This document shows positions 57,812 through 64,000 of a DNA stretch of 64,000 bases, piece by piece. The DNA comes from Pseudoselenomonas ruminantium (GTDB lineage Bacteria > Bacillota > Negativicutes > Selenomonadales > Selenomonadaceae): positions 1 through 64,000 of the forward strand of contig CACZHK010000001.1 in NCBI GenBank assembly GCA_902780915.1. The letters run 5' to 3'. The position numbers and the translations under genes were made by a program. How positions within the stretch are numbered: the first letter of the stretch is position 1; each line of letters starts with the position of its first letter. The notes below the pieces were generated by a model, which had not been told where the DNA came from, did not search any database, and saw only the letters and a list, made by a program, of their open reading frames with translations.

Positions 57812-59155
57812 TCACTTGTTTCTTTCCGCCAGAAACTTCTCCATCACTTCCGCCATGGCAATGCTTTCGCTCCTGGTGAGCTTGAAGTCTTCTCCGTCCC
57901 TGGTGCCATTGATGGCTGCCACAAAGTCGGCAAGTTCGTAACGGAGGCCGTCACCCAGGTATTTCGTGTAGTTCTTCTCATTTTGGGTGAAGTCTTCATA
58001 GCAAATCTCAAAGCCTTCTGTTTTCCACCAAGGGGATGGTACGAGGATATAACCGCCGGTGCCGGAGATCAGGAGCTGGCCTTCGCTCTTGACATTGATG
58101 CCTGTCTTGGAGGTGGCGATGGCCTTGCCGTAGTCGAAATGCACCTTGGTGTAGATATCCACGCCATTGGGTGCGCAGAAGCTGCGGAAGCTGATGCTTT
58201 TATAGTTCGCCCCCAGCAGCTTGATTATGGGCAGCAGGGTATAGCTGCCATATTCGGTGAAGCTGCCACCGTAATCTGCATTGGTAAATTCCCTGACCTC
58301 CTTGTCCGGGATGATTCTGGTAAAGGCTGCCTCCACATCCTTGATTTCCCCGATTACGCCGCTTTTGGCCATACTGAGCAGGCGGATGAAGCCTGGGGCG
58401 TAAGCGGTTTTGACAGCTTCCATCAGTACCAGATGCTTGGCTCTGGCCAGGTCGAAAAGTTCTTCAGCCTCGGCTTTTTTCAGCGCCAGAGGTTTTTCGC
58501 AGAGTACATGCAGTCCATGCTCCAGAGCTTTCTTCGCGTATTCATAGTGCAGCTCATGAGGCAGGGCGATGTTCACGGCATTGACCTTGGAGAATAATTC
58601 CTCTATGTCATCCGTGGCAAAGGCCAGTTCATGTTTGTCCCTAAATGTTTCGGCTTTGTCAAGATTGTGGTTGTAAACGCCCTCTACGCTGAGTCCGCTG
58701 ACAAAGTGCGATTCGGGTATGAAACGGTTCGCGATACGCCCTGCCCCCACCAGGCCCAAGCGTATGAGTTCATAATTTTCCCGGCGAATCATGGTGCTGG
58801 AAATGCCCCGGGTGCGCTCCAGATAGACGACCTTACAATATTCATTCAGGTAGTCGAATTTTCCCACCCAGTCGGAACCGAGGACGAAAATGTCTGCATG
58901 GTACTTCTGGATATCCTCTATTTTTTGCCCTACATGATCCTCAATGATGATCTTGTCCGCAAAGCCCGTTTCCTTCACATGCTCGATGCGATCCATCAGG
59001 GAGTCCACTACGTTCAGCTTGCCACGGTTCTCGTCAAAATGCTCCGTGGTCACGCCGACTATCAAATAGTCTCCCAGAGCCTTGGCTCTCTTGAGCAGGT
59101 TGTAGTGGCCCTCATGGAAGAGGTCGTAGGTGCCGTAGGTTATGACTTTGGTCAC
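57812..59155 (-). CDS. Fusion of glycerol-3-phosphate-type cytidylyltransferase and Gfo/Idh/MocA oxidoreductase
   Basis: 447 residues. About 1-130 is TagD-like: ITYGTYDLFHEGHYNLLKRAK (HxGH) and RTRGISSTMIR (the ISSTxI nucleotide motif). About 131-447 is a Gfo/Idh/MocA dehydrogenase: LGLVGAGRIANRF, ALPHELHYEYAKKAL, HVLCEKPLAL and a C-terminal beta domain. One protein could thus make a CDP-linked alcohol and oxidise or reduce the polyol. It overlaps the upstream gene by four bases (ATGA). Confidence 0.85.
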   Translation of the reverse strand: MTKVITYGTYDLFHEGHYNLLKRAKALGDYLIVGVTTEHFDENRGKLNVVDSLMDRIEHVKETGFADKIIIEDHVGQKIEDIQKYHADIFVLGSDWVGKFDYLNEYCKVVYLERTRGISSTMIRRENYELIRLGLVGAGRIANRFIPESHFVSGLSVEGVYNHNLDKAETFRDKHELAFATDDIEELFSKVNAVNIALPHELHYEYAKKALEHGLHVLCEKPLALKKAEAEELFDLARAKHLVLMEAVKTAYAPGFIRLLSMAKSGVIGEIKDVEAAFTRIIPDKEVREFTNADYGGSFTEYGSYTLLPIIKLLGANYKSISFRSFCAPNGVDIYTKVHFDYGKAIATSKTGINVKSEGQLLISGTGGYILVPSPWWKTEGFEICYEDFTQNEKNYTKYLGDGLRYELADFVAAINGTRDGEDFKLTRSESIAMAEVMEKFLAERNK

Positions 59156-61689
59156 TTCTTCATCCTCCTGGCCAGTAATAACTGCATGGCATATCTGTGT
59201 ATTTTCTCTCCTGCTGTGCCGTCGATATTGGCGGCGATTTCGCTGTAGGCGGCTATCTGTTTCTCCCTGTCATGCAGGCCCCCTTGGATATTTCCGCTCA
59301 GCAGGCCTTCCAAAGAATTGAAGGCGCTTTCCTCACAGCCGTAGCGCAGCCACTCGGACAGTTCGGCATAGCCTGCCGGCTGCCTTGCCAGATCATCCTC
59401 CTCCAGTGTCAGCGGTATTTCGTCGGCAGTCTCCTGCCCAAAGTCCAGAGCATAAAGGCGGCGTTCCTTGGCATAGAAGAATCTGCATCTGCCATAGCCC
59501 GTGGGCTGCCAGAAGAGGCCTACATAACCCACAAAGAGATAGCCTTCCATATCATAGAGGCTGCAGTCGAATGGTGCCTCCCATTTGCTCATCTTGCCGC
59601 TCTCCCGGTCAATGCTGACAAACATATTGCCACGGTTCGGAGCCAGGATTGCGTGCCGGGGATCTGGGAAGGCAACCGATGAGAACGGCGTTTGCCCCGT
59701 GGCTGCGCCGTAGTTCGCATCCACGGCCTGAAAGCCTTCGGGCAGGCCGTCATATTCGCTGACCTTGCCGCTGTCCGGCTCCCAGCAAACCACATGGCCG
59801 CCATACCAAGGCAGGAACCACAGTTCATCATCATGCACAGACACAGTCGAGCATCCCCCGGCCAGCGGCAGATTCACAAAGCTCATGGCCAGGGTCTCTG
59901 CATCCAGGAGCATCACTGTATTGCCCAAGGGCGTGGTCATAATCAGTTTGCCCTGCCAGACATTGCTACCGCCGACATGCCAGACACCGTTTTGATTTGC
60001 AGTAAAAAATTCCCGTATATCCATTTCCTGTCCGGTACTGCGTACCTTGTCCAGGTAAACCGTTTCATCAGTCTGAGTGTCATAGCGCACTATGGCCGGA
60101 TAGCGGAAGGGCACCAGGAACAGGTAGCGGTCGGCCGTGCTCCACGCTGCTGCGAAGGCACCAGGCTGCCCCTCGAAAGGGTTCAGGGGAATCTGTCTGG
60201 CAGTTCCTCCCTCTTTTAGTTCCAGGATATCCAGGCCATTGGCAGGACAGGCATAGGCCTTGCCGCCGATTTCCAAGACCTGACTGTGATAGTAAGCAGA
60301 ATGCCAGCGGGAGAAATGACCGAAATACCTGTAATGATGATCGTGGTTCTCCGCATGATAGAAATTGCCGTTTTCCGTGACCAGCCAATCCTCGCAGCTC
60401 AGATTGGCAAAGTTGAAGATTTCTCCACGCCAATCCCCTGCCCGTGGCGGCTCATTTAACCAGTTCTTCAATAAAAATTCCTGCTTGCCCGCCACACCGA
60501 AGAGAGAAGTGACACTGGTACCTGCGTCTCCTATGTAGACATCGCAGAGGGCAATGGTCTGTTCTATGTCCGGAGTATCATCGTAGATGCCCCAGCCTTC
60601 TTCTATGTACTGTGCTTTCAGCTCCAGGAACTCCTGATACAGCCAGGGTCGCATGGAGCGCATGGTGTCCTCCATCAAGGGATGAGGACGCCAGAGCAGG
60701 CAGGCCTCAGGATGGCGCTTGAAGGTGTCAAACACATAGCGCATCTTTTTCAGGAAACGCGGCGTATTCTCCAATAGCCCGCTCAGACTGGTATTGTAGA
60801 AGTATACCTTCCTGCCATGCATCCTATCGCTCCAAGCCTCCGGCACAGGCGGCGGTGACTGGCAGCAACGGATAACCTTGTCGAACTTAGGTGAGCCTAG
60901 TGCCTTTATCTTCCAATCCGGAATGACAGGCGCAAAGAAACGGCGCAGAAACTCCGCCTGGATGACGATGCAGTCATAGTTTTCATATGCTTTGCACCAG
61001 CCCTGGCCCTCCAACATGCCGCCGGAAGTGGCGTAATAAGGCACATACATCACCACGGATGCATATTTACGCAATTCAAAAGAGTAATAACGCGGGTCAA
61101 TGGAAGTGGCCATGTTGCCATCATCATAAGGGTAGTATGTATAGACTATATCAGGCATCTCCTGTGCCAGGTCGAAAGTCTCATTGTCTACAATAGGCAC
61201 ATAAGGCGGTAGCCTGTCCCCCTCATAATGCCGCTGTCCCAGGCTCTGGTCAGGATTGCGCTCGAAATACGGGATGGGCACGACAATGGCCTCGCAACCG
61301 GGGTCTGCATCCGCTGCCCGCCACACGCTTTCCAGTGAGTCCCACATGCTGGCCTTATACGGCAGGAACACTACCACTTTTTTGAAGTGTTTCTCCTTGC
61401 TAGTCTCAGCAATAATATGCTCCAAGAGCTCCTTGCACAGCCCCACAATCTCTCCGGCATCTTTTCCGGCTTCCCCGGAGAGTATCTGCTTAACAGCCAT
61501 GATAAGTCCGTCATACACTTCACCGTATTTGGCATAATTACTCTCGGTCAGTCCCTGCTGACAGAGCTCCCTGGCCTCTTCCAGACTGTGAAGCACCGGG
61601 CGCAGTTTCTGTGGATGAGCGGTGGCTGCCATGGTTGTGGTCATGTATATAAATTTCAACTTGGATAGGAGCCTGCTTTTGATGGCCAT
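59152..61689 (-). CDS. CDP-glycerol glycerophosphotransferase-like protein with propeller-like C-terminus
   Basis: 845 residues. About 90-440 is a TagF-like GT-B domain: KVVVFLPYKASMWDSLE, FDLAQEMPDIVYTYYP, VMYVPYYATSGG, LLWRPHPLMEDTM and DVYIGDAGTSVTSLFGVAGK. About 470-770 is made of repeated strands (YLFLVPFRYPAIVRYD, GKLIMTTPLGNTVMLLD, DELWFLPWYGGHVVCWEPD, FVSIDRESGKMSKW), like a beta-propeller. The first part should transfer polyol phosphates; the second may bind the glycan. It is the first gene of the long minus-strand locus. The ATG at 61689 is nine bases after AGGAG; another ATG nine bases earlier sits on the site itself. Confidence 0.78.
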   Translation of the reverse strand: MAIKSRLLSKLKFIYMTTTMAATAHPQKLRPVLHSLEEARELCQQGLTESNYAKYGEVYDGLIMAVKQILSGEAGKDAGEIVGLCKELLEHIIAETSKEKHFKKVVVFLPYKASMWDSLESVWRAADADPGCEAIVVPIPYFERNPDQSLGQRHYEGDRLPPYVPIVDNETFDLAQEMPDIVYTYYPYDDGNMATSIDPRYYSFELRKYASVVMYVPYYATSGGMLEGQGWCKAYENYDCIVIQAEFLRRFFAPVIPDWKIKALGSPKFDKVIRCCQSPPPVPEAWSDRMHGRKVYFYNTSLSGLLENTPRFLKKMRYVFDTFKRHPEACLLWRPHPLMEDTMRSMRPWLYQEFLELKAQYIEEGWGIYDDTPDIEQTIALCDVYIGDAGTSVTSLFGVAGKQEFLLKNWLNEPPRAGDWRGEIFNFANLSCEDWLVTENGNFYHAENHDHHYRYFGHFSRWHSAYYHSQVLEIGGKAYACPANGLDILELKEGGTARQIPLNPFEGQPGAFAAAWSTADRYLFLVPFRYPAIVRYDTQTDETVYLDKVRSTGQEMDIREFFTANQNGVWHVGGSNVWQGKLIMTTPLGNTVMLLDAETLAMSFVNLPLAGGCSTVSVHDDELWFLPWYGGHVVCWEPDSGKVSEYDGLPEGFQAVDANYGAATGQTPFSSVAFPDPRHAILAPNRGNMFVSIDRESGKMSKWEAPFDCSLYDMEGYLFVGYVGLFWQPTGYGRCRFFYAKERRLYALDFGQETADEIPLTLEEDDLARQPAGYAELSEWLRYGCEESAFNSLEGLLSGNIQGGLHDREKQIAAYSEIAANIDGTAGEKIHRYAMQLLLARRMKK

Positions 61690-61944
61690 GGGATTCATCT
61701 CCTGGAAAATTTATCACTATTATTAGCCGAGCACCTTAAGCTTCTTGTTTTAGGAGGCTTCGGGCGTGTATCTGTTTTTATATGGATTATGGAAAAAGAT
61801 TGTATCCGAATACCTGGTCTCCAAATCCACACCCACATATCATGATGCAGGAATTATCTCAAAAGGTATAGCTTTTAAGATAATATTCCACAACAAGAGC
61901 AATATTTCCTCCCTAAAAATAGAAAAGTTTCAAGGGGAGTAAAA
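61690..61944 (-). other. Leader region of the glycan locus, no gene
   Basis: About 250 A+T-rich bases between the proS terminator and the first glycan gene. A promoter must lie here if the locus is transcribed independently. A TACAAT (minus strand, near 61795) is the best -10 but lacks a good -35 at 17 bases. I see no operator or riboswitch. Confidence 0.4.
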
Positions 61945-61990
61945 TAAAAGCCCAGAAACAGGATACCTTCCCAATTTCTGAGCTCTTGCT
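61945..61990 (-). terminator. proS terminator
   Basis: On the minus strand AGCTCAGAAA pairs with TTTCTGGGCT (one wobble) and is followed by TTTATTTT, just after proS. Confidence 0.8.
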
Positions 61991-62002
61991 TCTATCCTTC
62001 TT

Positions 62003-63718
62003 TTAAAGAGTCTTGAGGATTTCTTTGACCTTCTCCAGATACTCCTCCCGGCTGCAGGTGATGACCTCGCCGGTCTTGCGGATCTTGAGCTCGATAGTGC
62101 CTTCCTCCACGGCCTTGGGGCCGATGGTGACGCGGAGGGGGTAGCCGATGAGGTCGCAGTCCTTGAACTTCACCCCGGCCCTCTCCTTGCGGTCATCCAA
62201 GAGCACATCTATACCCTCTTTCTTCAGCTCGGCATAGATTTCCTCGCCGTAGGCCAGCTGGTCGTCCTTCTTGGCATTGACCACTGCCACTACTGCCTCG
62301 AAGGGAGCGATGGCTCTAGGCCAGACAATGCCGTCTGCGTCATTGTGCTGCTCGATGGCGGCGGCCATGGTGCGGCCTACGCCGATGCCGTAGCAGCCCA
62401 TGACCAGGGGCTGCTCCTTGCCTGCTTCGTCAAGGAAGGTAGCCCCCATGGCCTCGCTGTACTTGGTGCCCAGGGTGAAGACCTGGCCGGCCTCGATGCC
62501 TCTGGTCATGGTGAGGGGGGCGCCGCACTTGGGGCAAGCATCTCCCTCGGCTACCATGCGGATATCCGCCACAGTGATGGCATCCTTGTTGAAGTCACGC
62601 TCCGGGGTCACATTCTTGTAGTGGGTATCCACCTCGTTGGCGCCGGTTACAGCGTTGTACATGTGCATCACCGTGTGGTCAACGATGACCTTGATGCCCT
62701 CCTTTATGCCGATGGGGCTCATGAAGCCGGGGCAACCGCCTGCAGCCTGGATAGCTGCATCCTCTGCCATGGTGAGCTCCTGGGCATCCTCTATGAGGTT
62801 GATGAGTTTCACCTCATTCACCTCATGGTCGCCACGGACGAAGGCCAGCACCAGCTCACCCTTGTCCGTCTGGTAGGCGATGGCCTTGATGGTCTTGGCC
62901 GTGGGCACCTGCAGGAACTCAGCCAGCTTCTCGATGGTATTGGTGCCGGGAGTGGCCACCTTTTCCAGGGGCAGCATTTCTTCCTTTTCAGCCACGATGG
63001 CCTTCAACTCGGCCTTCTCATCGCTGGCGGCATAGTCGCACTTGGAGCAGCAGGCAATGCTGGACTCGCCCGCCTCGGCCAGCACTGTGAACTCGTGGGA
63101 GTGGCCGCCGCCGATGGCGCCGTTATCTGCCTCCACAGGACGGAACTCCAGCCCGCAGCGGGTGAAGATGCGGCTGTAGGCATCGTACATCTTCTGATAG
63201 GACTCGTTCATGCCCGCTACATCCTTGTCAAAGGAGTAGAGATCCTTCATGATGAACTCACGGCTGCGCATGAGGCCAAAGCGGGGACGGCGCTCGTCCC
63301 GGAACTTGTCCTGGATCTGGTACAGCATCAAGGGCAGCTGCTTGTAGGAGCGCACCTCGTCCCGCACCAAGGCAGTGATCATCTCCTCATGGGTGGGGCC
63401 CATGCAGAACTCGCGGCCATGGCGATCCTTCATGCGCATCATCTCGGCGCCATAGGCTGCCCAGCGGCCGCTTTCTTCCCACAGCTCCGAGGGCTGCAGG
63501 ATGGGCATCATGATTTCCTGGCCGCCGGCGGCGTCCATTTCCTCCCGGATGATCTGCTCGATCTTGCGGATGGTGCGCCAGCCCAAAGGCAGGAAGTTGT
63601 ACATGCCGCCTGCAGACTTTCTCATAAGGCCTGCCCGGTACATGAGCTGATGGCTGACGATCTCAGCCTCGGCAGGAGTATTGCGCAGGGTAGGCGCGTA
63701 TAAATTGCTTGCTCTCAT
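62003..63718 (-). CDS. proS: Prolyl-tRNA synthetase
   Basis: 571 residues of the bacterial-type class II enzyme. Motif 1 lies around [17 protein letters not shown], motif 2 around [17 protein letters not shown], and motif 3 includes [11 protein letters not shown]. The YbaK-like editing insertion (about 225-400) separates motifs 2 and 3, and an anticodon-binding domain ends the protein. It charges tRNA-Pro and edits Ala-tRNA-Pro. It overlaps ispG by four bases, the common ispG-proS order in Negativicutes and Clostridia. Confidence 0.97.
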   Translation of the reverse strand: MRASNLYAPTLRNTPAEAEIVSHQLMYRAGLMRKSAGGMYNFLPLGWRTIRKIEQIIREEMDAAGGQEIMMPILQPSELWEESGRWAAYGAEMMRMKDRHGREFCMGPTHEEMITALVRDEVRSYKQLPLMLYQIQDKFRDERRPRFGLMRSREFIMKDLYSFDKDVAGMNESYQKMYDAYSRIFTRCGLEFRPVEADNGAIGGGHSHEFTVLAEAGESSIACCSKCDYAASDEKAELKAIVAEKEEMLPLEKVATPGTNTIEKLAEFLQVPTAKTIKAIAYQTDKGELVLAFVRGDHEVNEVKLINLIEDAQELTMAEDAAIQAAGGCPGFMSPIGIKEGIKVIVDHTVMHMYNAVTGANEVDTHYKNVTPERDFNKDAITVADIRMVAEGDACPKCGAPLTMTRGIEAGQVFTLGTKYSEAMGATFLDEAGKEQPLVMGCYGIGVGRTMAAAIEQHNDADGIVWPRAIAPFEAVVAVVNAKKDDQLAYGEEIYAELKKEGIDVLLDDRKERAGVKFKDCDLIGYPLRVTIGPKAVEEGTIELKIRKTGEVITCSREEYLEKVKEILKTL

Positions 63719-64000
63719 TTTTTCTTTCGTTCCTCCAGTATTGCATCTATTTCCTTGAAAAGCTCTGTTACCAGTTCGCTTTCGGGGACTTTCCTGACAA
63801 TCTCTCCCTTGCGGAAGACCAGGCCTTCCCCCTTGCCGCCGGCGATGCCCACATCGGCGCCGCGGGCCTCACCGGGGCCGTTCACTACGCAGCCCATGAC
63901 GGCTACCTCGATAGGCTCAGCGATGCCCTCCAGCTTCTTTTCCACCTGCGCCGCAATGGCAGGCAGGTCGATGCTGGTGCGGCCGCAGGTGGGACAAGCC
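63715..64000 (-). CDS. ispG: 4-hydroxy-3-methylbut-2-enyl diphosphate synthase, C-terminal part (runs off right edge)
   Basis: The visible 94 residues begin ACPTCGRT at the window edge, a cluster-binding Cys pair of IspG, and continue [20 protein letters not shown], then [14 protein letters not shown]. IspG uses a 4Fe-4S cluster in the next-to-last step of the methylerythritol isoprenoid pathway. The N-terminal barrel lies outside the window. It is followed at once by proS. Confidence 0.95.
   Translation of the reverse strand, partial: ACPTCGRTSIDLPAIAAQVEKKLEGIAEPIEVAVMGCVVNGPGEARGADVGIAGGKGEGLVFRKGEIVRKVPESELVTELFKEIDAILEERKKK

Noticed and set aside
1..64000. CRISPR array, tRNA or rRNA genes
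   Set aside because: I saw no regularly spaced repeats, no tRNA cloverleaf or CCA-ending candidates, and no rRNA-like segments on either strand.

Overview
The window looks like chromosome from a diderm Negativicute close to Selenomonas, Mitsuokella or Anaerovibrio. This rests on the protein style (bacterial-type ProRS next to IspG, a roughly 630-residue glutamine synthetase, RimO followed by CinA-type amidase) and on the mixture of envelope-sugar genes with CDP-polyol (teichoic-type) enzymes. It is an inference; no 16S gene is present.

Layout. 1-4.6 kb is the broken right end of a prophage: a YjcQ-type gene, a minor head/ADP-ribosyltransferase gene and a beheaded repressor that meet head to head at a deletion scar, then ImmA/IrrE, HicAB and a tyrosine integrase. 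4.6-15.5 kb is ordinary housekeeping: glnA with a structured leader, a candidate structured RNA, folB, an NlpC/P60 hydrolase, rnpB, a DEAD-box helicase, pncC, rimO, a solute-binding protein and rsmH.

15.6-61.7 kb is one very large surface-glycan locus, almost all on the minus strand and read from 61.7 kb toward 15.6 kb. It starts with CDP-polyol enzymes: a TagF-like transferase with a propeller-like tail, a TagD-Gfo/Idh fusion, a TarI/IspD-like cytidylyltransferase, an epimerase and a TagB-like transferase. SAM methyltransferases follow, then a three-gene cassette with two phospholipase-D-like half-sites. Next come a UDP-galactopyranose-mutase-like flavoenzyme, a radical SAM protein, glycosyltransferases, a Maf/DUF115 protein, a nonulosonate-type set (NeuB-like, SpsF-like, DegT, SDR), and DUF616, TupA ATP-grasp, DUF362 and DUF5672 proteins. 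The far end has HAD, GT4 and GT2 proteins, more methyltransferases, a glycerophosphodiesterase, a methyltransferase-kinase-cytidylyltransferase fusion and two TIM-barrel isomerase-like proteins. An AbiE toxin-antitoxin pair plus an orphan HicB interrupt the locus on the plus strand at 21.1-23.1 kb. 61.9-64 kb returns to housekeeping (proS, ispG).

The most striking property is a small Rossmann-like module (a GxGxxG-type loop, then an Asp-Asn acidic turn, then a G...P segment) fused to 17 otherwise unrelated proteins of the locus: glycosyltransferases, methyltransferases, ATP-grasp, HAD, DUF362, DUF616, DUF115 and a dead TIM barrel. It sits at either end of the partner. The locus also shows active diversification: runs of nine G in two adjacent methyltransferase genes (one gene in frame, one out of frame), an in-frame deletion derivative of an FkbM methyltransferase, gene fragments (Ugd, transketolase, aldo/keto reductase, glycerophosphodiesterase, HicA), a pair of MITE-like elements with 9-bp target duplications (one nested inside a dead IS200 tnpA), and GC-rich palindromic repeats inserted in frame inside two genes. 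The stretch from about 27 to 52 kb is visibly richer in A+T than its flanks.
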